From Rhizobium lentis (lineage in GTDB: Bacteria > Pseudomonadota > Alphaproteobacteria > Rhizobiales > Rhizobiaceae), in the NCBI RefSeq assembly GCF_014200175.1, contig NZ_JACHBD010000001.1, positions 372,001 through 436,000 of the forward strand: 64,000 bases of DNA, read 5' to 3'. A program made the translations under genes and the position numbers. Below, in pieces: positions 25,541 to 33,947 of the stretch; position 1 is the stretch's first letter, and each line of letters begins with the position of its first letter. Below the pieces are notes generated by a model. That model saw only the letters and a list, made by a program, of their open reading frames with translations, was not told the DNA's origin and did no database searches.

Positions 25541-26458
25541 ATGCGCGTATTCGTCACCGGAGCCACAGGTTGGGTCGGCTCGGCCGTCGTCAGCGAATTG
25601 ATCGCCGCCGGCCATCAGGTGCTTGGCCTTACCCGATCGGAAAAGGGTGCTGAAGAATTGGCGGCCGCCGGTGCGGCCATCCACCGCGGCGCGCTTGAGG
25701 ATCTGGAAAGTCTGAAGCGCGGCGCGGCCGAGGCCGACGGCGTCATCCACACCGGCTTCAACCATGATTTCTCGAAATTCGCCGCAAACTGCACCCTCGA
25801 TCGCCGCGCCATCGAAGCGCTCGGCGAAGCCCTACAGGGCTCGGATCGTCCCCTGCTGGTCACGGCAGGCCTCGGCCATGCGCCGGGCCGCACCGGCACC
25901 GAGAAGGATCCGCCGATGCCGACCACGGAGACCTATCCCCGCGCCTCCGAAATCACTGCGGTATCGCTAGCCGCGCGCGGACTTCGCGCCTCCACCGTGC
26001 GGCTGCCGCCCTCCGTGCATGGCCATGGCGATCACGGCTTCGTACCGATTCTAATCGATGTCGCCCGGCGCACGGGCATGTCCGCCTATATCGGCGAAGG
26101 GCAAAACCGCTGGCCGGCGGTTCACCAGCGCGATGCCGCCCGCGTCTACCGCCTGGCGCTGGAGCGCGGCGCCGCGGGCGGCCCCTTCCTGGCGGTCGCA
26201 GAAGGAGGTGTCCCCTTTCGCGAGATCGCCGAACTCATTGGGCGGCGGCTGAACGTGCCGGCAGTCTCGCTGTCGCGGGAAGAGGCCGCAGAGCATTTCG
26301 GCTGGTTCGGAATGTTCGCCGGCTTCGACGTGCCGACGTCGAGTGCCCACACGCGCGCACTGCTCGACTGGGAGCCGGAGCAGCCGGGGCTGCTCGCGGA
26401 CATCGATCATCCGGCGTATTTTGATCGTCATGAGGCCATTTCAAAAGCTTCGTCCTGA
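25541..26458 (+). CDS. NAD(P)-binding SDR-family oxidoreductase (extended/atypical)
   Basis: The 305-residue protein starts [20 protein letters not shown], an extended SDR Rossmann motif (TGxxGxxG). It continues with [19 protein letters not shown], typical of NAD(P)H-binding, NmrA/epimerase-like proteins. The usual YxxxK is absent: [20 protein letters not shown] sits in its place, so it is an atypical member. GGGAGA lies eight bases before ATG 25541. It is divergent from the XRE/MmyB regulator and is its probable target. The substrate is unknown. Confidence 0.87.
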   Translation: MRVFVTGATGWVGSAVVSELIAAGHQVLGLTRSEKGAEELAAAGAAIHRGALEDLESLKRGAAEADGVIHTGFNHDFSKFAANCTLDRRAIEALGEALQGSDRPLLVTAGLGHAPGRTGTEKDPPMPTTETYPRASEITAVSLAARGLRASTVRLPPSVHGHGDHGFVPILIDVARRTGMSAYIGEGQNRWPAVHQRDAARVYRLALERGAAGGPFLAVAEGGVPFREIAELIGRRLNVPAVSLSREEAAEHFGWFGMFAGFDVPTSSAHTRALLDWEPEQPGLLADIDHPAYFDRHEAISKASS

Positions 26459-26521
26459 GAGGCTGCGGCCTGGGTGCACGATGGCCGAGGAAGGCGCGAG
26501 GAGGATGAAAACGCTTCCTCG

Positions 26522-26652
26522 CCTCATCCTGTGCTTGTCGCAGGAATCCAACGCGCCCAAGTCCTTGAGCGCAAAGAATTTTCTCGACGTCCACATGTCA
26601 TTCACGCCACGGACGCGTGTGGCTGGATTCCTGTGACAAGCACAGGATGAGG
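26522..26652. repeat. Long palindromic repeat with 29-base arms, copy 1
   Basis: The arms at 26522-26550 and 26624-26652 are inverse complements with one mismatch and enclose about 73 bases. They contain CCTGTGCTTGTC and GACAAGCACAGG. A related element with similar arms occurs at 37236-37322. Both lie downstream of plus-strand genes. It is a dispersed intergenic palindrome and could form a large hairpin in the transcript. Confidence 0.75.
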
Positions 26653-26713
26653 GATGAGGGGTGTGTACCATCCCGCGGACCTCGAAGCACGAGGCCGGCG
26701 CGCCGCCAGTCTC

Positions 26714-26923
26714 CTACCGCATGCGCCCTTCATTCATATCGGCCGGATCGTAATTAACATCCCAATCCTTCTCCGGCTTCTTCTTGCCCGGCGGGTTCCG
26801 GTTGACAGTCGCGTCCTCCGAGCCGGTGATGACTGTCGGCTTGGCGCTCGCAACGCCGCTGGCCTTTCGGTCGGCGCGGGATTTGGCGAATTGGCCGGCC
26901 GCGTCTTTCTCGGGATTGCCCAT
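26714..26923 (-). CDS. Small hydrophilic protein, unknown function
   Basis: This 69-residue protein (MGNPEKDAAGQFAKSRADRK to DMNEGRMR) is rich in K, D, N, P and G and has no hydrophobic segment, so it is probably disordered. It starts one base after the stop of a second small gene upstream (26925-27125), which suggests an operon. Rhizobial genomes commonly carry such short hydrophilic proteins. No family function is known to me. Confidence 0.6.
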   Translation of the reverse strand: MGNPEKDAAGQFAKSRADRKASGVASAKPTVITGSEDATVNRNPPGKKKPEKDWDVNYDPADMNEGRMR

Positions 26924-26924
26924 C

Positions 26925-27125
26925 TCATTCGCCTTTCTGCTTCATCGCGTCGCTGAAATCCTTCATTTCAGGGTCGCGGTTGTTTTCGTCGTTGGCGTCG
27001 CGGTTCTTGTCCGGATCGTCCTTGGCCTTCAGGTAGCCGCGCGGCCTATTCCCCTTCGGTCCTTCCCAGCGGGGGGACTGGTCGGTGGTGCCGGGAGCGC
27101 CGTCCTTGGGTGTCGTCATGCCCAT
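26925..27125 (-). CDS. Small hydrophilic protein, unknown function
   Basis: This 66-residue protein starts MGMTTPKDGAPGTTDQSPRW after AAAGGAG eight bases upstream of ATG 27125. It is highly charged (DPDKNRDANDENNRDPEMKD), with no membrane segment and no cysteine, so it is likely disordered. It forms a two-gene unit with the similar small protein just downstream. A role in stress or desiccation protection would fit its composition but is only a guess. Confidence 0.6.
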   Translation of the reverse strand: MGMTTPKDGAPGTTDQSPRWEGPKGNRPRGYLKAKDDPDKNRDANDENNRDPEMKDFSDAMKQKGE

Positions 27126-27281
27126 CGTCGTTTCTCCTTTGTTGAGTAGGAAGAACCGCAAAAGGCCGGAACAGTTCCAGCCCTATGAGATCGCGGCGGG
27201 AGCGGTCGGCGCAAAAATATGGAACAGTGTCGCCGCCCATCGGTTGGTGAGAGGTCGCAACCCTGAAACATGGAGCCGAAA

Positions 27282-27455
27282 ATGAGCAAGACCAACGTTC
27301 GTGATCTTCAGAAACGCGCCGAACAGCAGGTTAAAAATACCAGCGCTGGCGGCCACCTCGGCGGCACCTATTTCGGCCAGCAACCCGACGGCAAAACCAC
27401 CTCGGACAGCAGCAATGACAGCGCCAAGGCTCGGCCGAACGATGGGAGCAATTGA
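27282..27455 (+). CDS. Small hydrophilic protein, unknown function
   Basis: This 57-residue protein is MSKTNVRDLQKRAEQQVKNT followed by a Gly/Ser/Asp-rich tail. GGAG lies seven bases before ATG 27282. A start four codons upstream (27270) is also possible. It is divergent from the pair of small hydrophilic proteins and has the same kind of composition. No domain was recognised. The codon use and ribosome site favour a real gene. Confidence 0.55.
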   Translation: MSKTNVRDLQKRAEQQVKNTSAGGHLGGTYFGQQPDGKTTSDSSNDSAKARPNDGSN

Positions 27456-27624
27456 AGCGATAGCTGATGCTGCGTCTGGCCGGTTAATAAGGCCATCCGC
27501 TCAATAAATCCTTTGCGCCCAGCGAACCTGGGCGCACTCCTACGAAGGCCGCGATCCCGACGAAGACTGGGCGCAACGAGGCGCGCCCGTCGCTCGCGAA
27601 CCGTGGATAGAGCTTTAGACAAGC

Positions 27625-28134
27625 TCAAGGCGCGTAGCGTGTGAAGACAAAATCATGGTCTTTCACATTGCCGACATGGCAGGAAAGACAGGTTTCGTGC
27701 TGCGCGGCATCAACCGGCTTGCCGTTGACGAACCTTCCGAAGCCCCAACCATGGCTGTCGGGATATTTCTTGGAGTCTTTCACCATCACCTGCACCGTGG
27801 TCGAAGCCCCCGGCACCGTTGCCGGCGCAAATTCTGTCGATTGTTCGCGTTTGTAGGCAAGCTTCACCAGGATCGACCCATCGGGAAACGGCAGGGTGCC
27901 CTTCTTATATGCCTCGACGGCAATATCGTTGCCAAGGACGGCGCGCAGTTCGTCGAGCGGCGGCGCCTCCTGTGCCGGCGCGATGAATTTCCAGTCCCTG
28001 TAGCCGTCAGGAATGGTGACGCCGTAGATCGGCGAGGCGTTTTCCGGCGGGACGCCCGACGCCGCGGAAGAGAAGACGGCGGCGCTGAGGGCGAGACTGG
28101 AAATGGCAAATACGCCAAGGAGAGCAAGCTTCAT
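27625..28134 (-). CDS. Cytochrome P460-family periplasmic heme protein
   Basis: The 169-residue protein has a signal peptide (MKLALLGVFAISSLALSAAV), a core of the cytochrome P460 family (YGVTIPDGYRDWKFIAPAQE, later GWGFGRFVNGKPVD) and a single C-terminal heme site ETCLSCHVGN. P460 proteins bind a modified heme c and act on hydroxylamine or nitric oxide, or detoxify them. Whether this member has the cross-linking Lys cannot be judged here. It stands alone, with 245 bases of gene-free sequence upstream. Confidence 0.85.
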   Translation of the reverse strand: MKLALLGVFAISSLALSAAVFSSAASGVPPENASPIYGVTIPDGYRDWKFIAPAQEAPPLDELRAVLGNDIAVEAYKKGTLPFPDGSILVKLAYKREQSTEFAPATVPGASTTVQVMVKDSKKYPDSHGWGFGRFVNGKPVDAAQHETCLSCHVGNVKDHDFVFTRYAP

Positions 28135-28378
28135 CGAAAACTCCTGCCGGACGATGTTCTGCGGCAGGATCGTTTCGGATTGTATCTGACGAATGTCAGT
28201 CTGCGGCCGAAATGTATCGAAGTGTAGCCGTGTTCCCCTCCGGCTGAGTACTCCTGTCCTTCGGCCTCTCCCGAGGGATACCTCAGGAATGGCGGAAGGA
28301 GAGGCAGAGCGCCAGGTTACGAGGAGGCGCAGCAATCCGCCGCGTGTGCCATCTTTCGCAAACCTGGCGCAACCCGCA

Positions 28379-28822
28379 TTATTCGTTGATATCCGGCTCG
28401 ACGACCTTGGCGAGATTGCGCAGCGATTCCTGCCAACCGAGGTAGCAGGCCTCGGGCGGAATGACATCGGGCACGCCGGCCTGGGTGATGTCCACTTCGG
28501 TGCCGACCGAAACCTTCTTCAGCGTGACGGTCACGTCCATTTCGCCCGGCAGGTTCGGGTCTTCGAACTTGTCGGTGTAGCGGACGCGCTCACCCGGAAC
28601 GAGCTCGAGGAACTCGCCGCCGAAGGCGTGGCTGTTGCCGGTCGTGAAGTTGCGGAAGGACATTCTGAAGGTGCCGCCGACAGCCGGTTCTAGATGATGC
28701 ACGGTGCAGAGAAAACCATTCGGTGGAAGCCATTTGGCGAGCGCGTCGGCCTCGATGAAGGCGCGATAGACCTTTTCCGGGCTGGTCGCGAAGACGCGGT
28801 GCAGGCGTATGGTGCTTGGCAT
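28379..28822 (-). CDS. SRPBCC/AHSA1-family protein
   Basis: The 147-residue protein has the AHSA1-type START-like pattern. It begins STIRLHRVFATSPEKVYRAF, has the tryptophan segment ALAKWLPPNGFLCTVHHLEP and the strand GGTFRMSFRNFTTG, and ends with a C-terminal helix containing CYLGWQESLRNLAKVVE. Members bind hydrophobic ligands and are common as toxin- or stress-related proteins of unknown ligand. ATG 28822 matches the family start. It is preceded on the same strand by a DJ-1/PfpI gene about 140 bases away. Confidence 0.88.
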   Translation of the reverse strand: MPSTIRLHRVFATSPEKVYRAFIEADALAKWLPPNGFLCTVHHLEPAVGGTFRMSFRNFTTGNSHAFGGEFLELVPGERVRYTDKFEDPNLPGEMDVTVTLKKVSVGTEVDITQAGVPDVIPPEACYLGWQESLRNLAKVVEPDINE

Positions 28823-28963
28823 GGTGGTAATCCTTTGTGAATGGAATGAACGAGCTAAGGACGGATAAACCGTCGCCGACCCGACATGGAACCGATCTTT
28901 TCTTCGAGAAAAATCACGCGAAGCTGAATTGCGCCGCGCCGCAGACACGTTTTTCCCTGCGCG

Positions 28964-29656
28964 TCAGGCAGCGGCCTCATTGCCCAGCGCATTGAGCAGC
29001 AGGCGGGCGGCCTGTTTCGACGACGCCGGGTTCTGTCCGGTGATCAGCTGATCGTCCTGGACAACATGCACGGCCCAGTCCTCCGTCGCTGAGAACTTAG
29101 CCCCCTGCTCTTTCAGAACGTCTTCGAGCAGATACGGCACGACTTCGACGAGTTGCACGGCTGCCTCCTCGGAATTGGTGAAGCCGGTCACCGTCCGCCC
29201 CTTGGCGATCGGCCCGCCACCCGGCGCCTTGACCTTGGTCAGGATCCCCGGCGCATGGCAGACGAGCGCCAGCGGCTTGCCTGCCGCGAGCGTCTCCTCG
29301 ATCAGTGCATGGGCGTTGCGGTCGTTTGTCAAATCCCAGAGTGGGCCATGGCCGCCGGGGAAGAACACGGTGTCATAATCGGCCTGGGCAACGTCAGACA
29401 GTTGCAGCGTATTGGCGAGCGCGGCTATTGCGGCCGGATCCTGTTCGAAGCGTCGCGTGTCTTCCGTCTGAAACGCCGGCTCATTGCTCTTCGGATCGAG
29501 CGGCGGCTGGCCTCCTTTTGGCGAAGCGAGCGCGACCTCGGCCCCGGCATCACGAAAGACGAAATAAGGAGCAGCAAGCTCCTCGAGCCAGAAGCCCGTT
29601 TTCTTGCCGGTATTTCCCAGCTGATCATGCGATGTGAGAACCATGAGTATTTTCAT
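28964..29656 (-). CDS. DJ-1/PfpI-family protein (Hsp31-like glyoxalase/chaperone class)
   Basis: This 230-residue protein has the type 1 glutamine amidotransferase-like fold: MKILMVLTSHDQLGNTGKKT, then FFPGGHGPLWDL and the nucleophile elbow LALVCHAPGILT, where Cys and the following His form the reactive pair. GFWLEELAAPYFVFRDAGAE matches the Hsp31 group, which detoxifies methylglyoxal and protects proteins. The assignment to glyoxalase or chaperone function is from the family, not from this sequence. A minus-strand neighbour of AHSA1 type follows. Confidence 0.88.
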   Translation of the reverse strand: MKILMVLTSHDQLGNTGKKTGFWLEELAAPYFVFRDAGAEVALASPKGGQPPLDPKSNEPAFQTEDTRRFEQDPAAIAALANTLQLSDVAQADYDTVFFPGGHGPLWDLTNDRNAHALIEETLAAGKPLALVCHAPGILTKVKAPGGGPIAKGRTVTGFTNSEEAAVQLVEVVPYLLEDVLKEQGAKFSATEDWAVHVVQDDQLITGQNPASSKQAARLLLNALGNEAAA

Positions 29657-29896
29657 TGCCAGCTCCTTCGGCCCGGCCGGCGGACAAAGCCTTCGCGTCC
29701 GGTTTAACGGTGAAATACTGCCTGCAATCTCATGCTGAATGCCGAAATCATAGATCGGCGGCCCCCGCGACTCAAGCCTTTGGCCTCGGCTGGATCCTCC
29801 CGAATACCGCTGTGAGTTTTAAGGCCCAGGTGTATGAAGAACGACAGCTTGCGCATACGATCGCCGACGTCGCGCAAGCGTCCGGGGATGTTGGAA

Positions 29897-30301
29897 ATGA
29901 GCAAGCCGAATTATCGGGATATCGCCCGCCACGCCGGCGTCGGAACCGCCACCGTCGAGCGGGTCCTGAACGGGCGCGGAGGTGTGCGCCCGGAGCTGGT
30001 CGAGAAGGTCATATCCGCCGCGCAGCCTGGATTACCCGCGCAAACTTCCCGACGCCCATCGCGGCCTTCTCCGGATAGAGGTGCTGGTGGTGCGGCCGGA
30101 AACGAGCTTCTATCGCCGCCTTTCTCTCGCGGCGGCCCTCGACCCGTTGTTCGTCGTGCATCGCAGTTTCACCGACGAGATGAATGCCGAAGCGATCGCA
30201 TGCGAGCTGGGTCCCAAACCTTATGCGATCACCGGGAGAGACGGGCCGAGGATCCGGCGCTGCGCCAGATCGTGCGTGAGCTGTGGGATGCCCTTGCCTG
30301 A
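29897..30301 (+). pseudogene. Frameshifted LacI-family regulator
   Basis: The frame from ATG 29897 reads MSKPNYRDIARHAGVGTATV then ERVLNGRGGVRPELVEKV, a complete LacI helix-turn-helix. Near 30020 the sense moves to another frame (LDYPRKLPDAHRGLLRIEVL with VVRPETSFYRRLSLAAALDP), which is the start of the sugar-binding domain. Near 30235 it moves again (EDPALRQIVRELWDALA, stop at 30301). At least two frameshifts and loss of most of the ligand domain make it non-functional. No sugar-use genes lie beside it. Confidence 0.7.
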
Positions 30302-30540
30302 GCCGGCGAACGAAGATCGCACGATAATTCCTTCTCTCGCCCGCCACTTGCAGCAGCTTCTTAATGCCGGCGATCGGCTCCGCCTCATCGTGCGAGCGTC
30401 CACAGCGGCGAACACGCCGGGCGGAGGTTTGGGGATTGTTAATCAGAAATGCCTAATGTAAATCTTAACGAGCACAAGTTGTGCGGGAGCAGAGTTACTA
30501 TAATATCTGGTAGGATATTCGACTAGGGAGAACCTCCTAC

Positions 30541-32193
30541 ATGCGGAAAATTCCTGCTGCCCGTTTAGCTATCGGAAAGCCGGAGGCAGAAGCTTCGAGC
30601 TTGGTCGACCGGCTTTTGTTCTTTGACCGCGATTTCAATCCCATCGAGGATCTGCACGGCAATGCGCTGCCTTCGTCCGTCAGACCGGCTGCCTCCTTCT
30701 GGGAGCATTTTCCCGAGTTGGACAAATCAGCAATTACGCTCGCTTTCCGTTCATTGGATGATAATTCCCAGCCTTTGCGAATATCAGGCGATCTCGGCGC
30801 CCCCGGCTCACATGGCCTGACGATCTATCGGATCGGCGACCTGTTTGCCGTCGTCCGATCCGAGGAACGGATTGACGATGAACGCGCAACGCTTTTGCAT
30901 CTCGCAACCCATGATCCCCTGACCGGACTGCCGAACCGGCGCCAGTTCAGCGAAGACCTGACCACCCTGTTGCAGGAAACCGCAGGCTCGAACGAGACTC
31001 TGTCGCTGATGCAACTCGACCTCGACGATTTCAAACCCGTCAACGACACGCTCGGGCATGCCGCCGGCGACAAGCTTCTTCAATCGGCGGCAAGGCGTAT
31101 TCTCGCCTGCCTTTCGAGCGACGACAGAGCCTATCGGCTGGCCGGTGACGAGTTCACGGTGATATCCGTGGGCTCGGGACATCCGGCCAAAGCGCACCGT
31201 TTGGCGGAAGATCTGGTTGCTGCGTTCAAAAAGCCTTTCACGATCAACGGGCTCGCCGCCTTTGTCGGCACCAGCGTCGGCATATCCACGGCTCCATCGG
31301 ACGGTACAAGTCCGGAGGAGCTTATGAAGGCGTCCGACCTCGCACTCTACACCGCCAAGAAAGAGGGGCGCGGTCGAGCAAAAGCCTTTGACCCTGCAAT
31401 GCTTGAACTGCTGGAGCAGCGGGAACTGCTGCGCCGCAGCCTGCGCATGGCCCTGGTGCAACAGCAATTCTATGTCGAATACCAGCCCCTCGCCGAGGGC
31501 GGCCGTATCGTCGGCTTCGAAGCATTGCTGAGATGGCACCATCCCTTGCTCGGAAAGATTCCGCCGGCGTCGTTCATTCCGATGGCAGAGGCGGATGGAA
31601 TGATGCCGGAGATCGGCGCGTGGGTTTTGGAGCAGGCATGCCATGAGGCGATGAAGTGGCCCGAGAACTACATCGTCGCCGTCAATCTGTCAGCAGCTGA
31701 ATTCCTGACAAGCGGCCTCACCGACCGTATTTCCCAGACGCTGGACCTGGTCGGACTTCCGCCCGACCGCCTTGAGCTTGAAATAACCGAAAGCGTGCTG
31801 CTCGAGCGGACCGTCAACAACATCGACACCCTGAACACGCTCAATGTGCTGGGCATTCGAATTTCGCTTGATGATTTCGGGATGGAATATTCATCGCTGA
31901 GCTATCTGAAAACATTTCCTTTCGATACGATCAAAATCGACAAATATTTTATCACCGATCTCGAAACGGATCTGAAAAGCCAGGCAATCGTCCGCTGCAT
32001 CGTCAACCTTGCACATGACCTCGACATGCAGGTGACAGCCGAGGGGGTCGAGACGCGGGGTCAGGCGGAATGGCTGCACAGCGTCGGCTGCGACAGGCTG
32101 CAGGGCTACCTTGTGAGCAGGCCGCTTCCCGTGGCGGCAATTGACGAATTCATTACCCGCGCGGAAGCATCCAAGATCCACGCTCGACAATAA
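30541..32193 (+). CDS. GGDEF-EAL cyclic-di-GMP signalling protein
   Basis: The 550-residue cytoplasmic protein has an N-terminal PAS-like part (1-110), a GGDEF domain (about 118-290) and an EAL domain (about 300-545). The cyclase motif is AGDEF (near residue 202) instead of GGDEF, a variant that can remain active. The EAL part has FEALLRW, AVNLSAAEF, ELEITESVL and EGVET, but the usual DDFGTGYSS is DDFGMEYSS. A phosphodiesterase, or a protein with both activities, is possible. It is 75 bases upstream of the five-gene partner-switching operon and is probably a partner of it. Confidence 0.9.
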   Translation: MRKIPAARLAIGKPEAEASSLVDRLLFFDRDFNPIEDLHGNALPSSVRPAASFWEHFPELDKSAITLAFRSLDDNSQPLRISGDLGAPGSHGLTIYRIGDLFAVVRSEERIDDERATLLHLATHDPLTGLPNRRQFSEDLTTLLQETAGSNETLSLMQLDLDDFKPVNDTLGHAAGDKLLQSAARRILACLSSDDRAYRLAGDEFTVISVGSGHPAKAHRLAEDLVAAFKKPFTINGLAAFVGTSVGISTAPSDGTSPEELMKASDLALYTAKKEGRGRAKAFDPAMLELLEQRELLRRSLRMALVQQQFYVEYQPLAEGGRIVGFEALLRWHHPLLGKIPPASFIPMAEADGMMPEIGAWVLEQACHEAMKWPENYIVAVNLSAAEFLTSGLTDRISQTLDLVGLPPDRLELEITESVLLERTVNNIDTLNTLNVLGIRISLDDFGMEYSSLSYLKTFPFDTIKIDKYFITDLETDLKSQAIVRCIVNLAHDLDMQVTAEGVETRGQAEWLHSVGCDRLQGYLVSRPLPVAAIDEFITRAEASKIHARQ

Positions 32194-32268
32194 TGCTTTA
32201 CCGATTTTTCGCCGTGCTTTTAGATCGCATGCAAATCTGACGCTCCAGACAGACGAACGGAGGGTGTA

Positions 32269-32775
32269 TTGGAAGAGGAAGCATCCCGCTTCGACGACCA
32301 CGCTTTTGTACCAATGGTATCGCTGGAAATGAACGTTACGGTGTTCAAATCTCAATGGCAGTTTTGCGACGAGATTACCGAATATCTCTCCGACATTCTC
32401 GGCCAGGGTCACAGCGATCCCGCTCGGTACGCCAACTTTCTTTCAGTCGCGGCAAACGAGCTCATCGAACTCGCTTTTCGTGCGACGAACGGACGGGGCA
32501 CGATAAGTTTCAGCCTCGCCCGCAGCGCGACGTACAATCGGCTGCGAATTGCGTTTCCTTGCGATAAGGAGTTTCGCGACAAACACGTGAAGATGGGATC
32601 AGGCAAAATCCGGCCTGGCTCCGACCGCGGGTTCGATCACCCGGTCACGCAGTCCGAAGAGGCTTTGCTCAACAATTTGGCGACAATATTCGGCGCCGCC
32701 ATCCACATCGAGAAAGACGGCGCGGACAGGATCGGCATCATTGCCGATTTCCCCTCGGCCGAGGATTTTCAATGA
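32269..32775 (+). CDS. Anti-sigma-like (HATPase-related) regulator, first copy
   Basis: This 168-residue protein starts at TTG 32269 with GGAGG six bases upstream. The segment FLSVAANELIELAFRATNGR (about 57-76) resembles the N-box helix of GHKL/anti-sigma kinases and closely parallels SNELIENAVKFRQPGE in the protein at 36308, so the two look like paralogues. No clear G-box is visible, so ATP binding is uncertain. The stop overlaps the next start (ATGA). In partner-switching systems such proteins phosphorylate a STAS antagonist, here probably the STAS-like part of the next gene product. Confidence 0.65.
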   Translation: MEEEASRFDDHAFVPMVSLEMNVTVFKSQWQFCDEITEYLSDILGQGHSDPARYANFLSVAANELIELAFRATNGRGTISFSLARSATYNRLRIAFPCDKEFRDKHVKMGSGKIRPGSDRGFDHPVTQSEEALLNNLATIFGAAIHIEKDGADRIGIIADFPSAEDFQ

Positions 32776-33947
32776 GCCTGCTTTCCATGCCCTTCACCGT
32801 GCGGTTTGATCCGACAAATCAGGAGCTCGTGCTGTCCGGCAAGATGCGGCCCGAAAGTGCTGGTGAGATCGCCGATGCGCTCGAGCTGGTGCGGCAGAGT
32901 TTGGAAAAATACAGCGGCATCGTTTACCTCAACGTCAAACGTCTGACGCACATCAACATGACGGCCTTCACTGCTCTATGCGATATCCTCGCGGCCGGCT
33001 GCCGAACGAGGCCGGAACGGAAGATCAAGATCATCACCTCGAGCGTGATGGCATGGTCTGCTTCGCTGTTCGAGATGCTGGCGGCATCGCTGCCGAACCT
33101 GTCGGTCGAAGTCTATGATTCGGCCTTTTATCCCGGCCAGAGCTTTGTCGAGGACGAGTCTTTCATTCCCATCCTGCGCACGCAGACGAAAATGACCTGG
33201 AGGCATGAGCGCGAACTCTTGCCGCGCCACGGTCTGCGCAGCGGTGTTGCTGCCATGGCGGATGTCTGCTGCGGCATCGGTGATTTCGCGGCCCTGGTTC
33301 ATCGGGAATTCAAACCGGCGCGCCTTGTCGCGCTGGATCATTCCGTCCGCAGTCTCGACTATGCCCGCAGGGTCGCTGCCGACTTCGATCTGCAAGGCAT
33401 CGAATACACTTATGGCGACGCCTCCCAGATGCTGCTTCGAGACGATCAGTTCGACTTTGTCACCTGCCGGCACTCGCTGCAGATTTTCGACCGCCCCGAG
33501 ATGCTGCTGCGGGAGCTTTATCGCATCTGCAAGCCAGGCGGCCGTGTCTACATCACCAACGAAAAGAATTCGCATTGCCTTGGCGAGCCGCACGCCGAAT
33601 CGATAAAATGGACTTACGAGGAAGTCGCCAAGCTGTTCAGCCACTTCGACATGGATGTCGAGATGGGACCGAAAAGCCGGCATCTTCTCCTCAACGCCGG
33701 CTTCGATGACATCAAGGTCGACTGCTTCATGGTGACCAATCTCGACGGCGATCCGCAGGACTTCGCAGACATGATCGAAGCCTGGGAAAATGTCTATGCA
33801 GGCGAGATGGCGGTGCGCCGCGGCGACTCGGCGGATTTCATTCGCCGATTCCGGCAGGGATTCAAGGATCACGTCTTTGCCGCTCTTCACCCCAAGGGTT
33901 ATGCAGGCTGGCCGATCTGGGCAGCCTCTGGTCGAAAGCCGCTATGA
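32772..33947 (+). CDS. STAS-like domain fused to SAM-dependent methyltransferase
   Basis: This 391-residue fusion has a STAS-like domain at about 1-125 (GIVYLNVKRLTHINMTAFTA, where a Thr stands at the usual phospho-Ser position near residue 64). A class I methyltransferase follows at about 150-360. It shows motif I as ADVCCGIGDFAALV (about 163-176), the acidic end of strand 2 in LVALDHS, GDASQMLLRDDQFDFVTCRH and a post-I motif LLRELYRICKPGGRVYIT. The closest catalytic relatives are UbiE-like small-molecule methyltransferases. The fusion suggests that phosphorylation of the STAS part controls the enzyme. Both ends overlap neighbouring genes by ATGA, so the operon is tightly coupled. Confidence 0.85.
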   Translation: MSLLSMPFTVRFDPTNQELVLSGKMRPESAGEIADALELVRQSLEKYSGIVYLNVKRLTHINMTAFTALCDILAAGCRTRPERKIKIITSSVMAWSASLFEMLAASLPNLSVEVYDSAFYPGQSFVEDESFIPILRTQTKMTWRHERELLPRHGLRSGVAAMADVCCGIGDFAALVHREFKPARLVALDHSVRSLDYARRVAADFDLQGIEYTYGDASQMLLRDDQFDFVTCRHSLQIFDRPEMLLRELYRICKPGGRVYITNEKNSHCLGEPHAESIKWTYEEVAKLFSHFDMDVEMGPKSRHLLLNAGFDDIKVDCFMVTNLDGDPQDFADMIEAWENVYAGEMAVRRGDSADFIRRFRQGFKDHVFAALHPKGYAGWPIWAASGRKPL

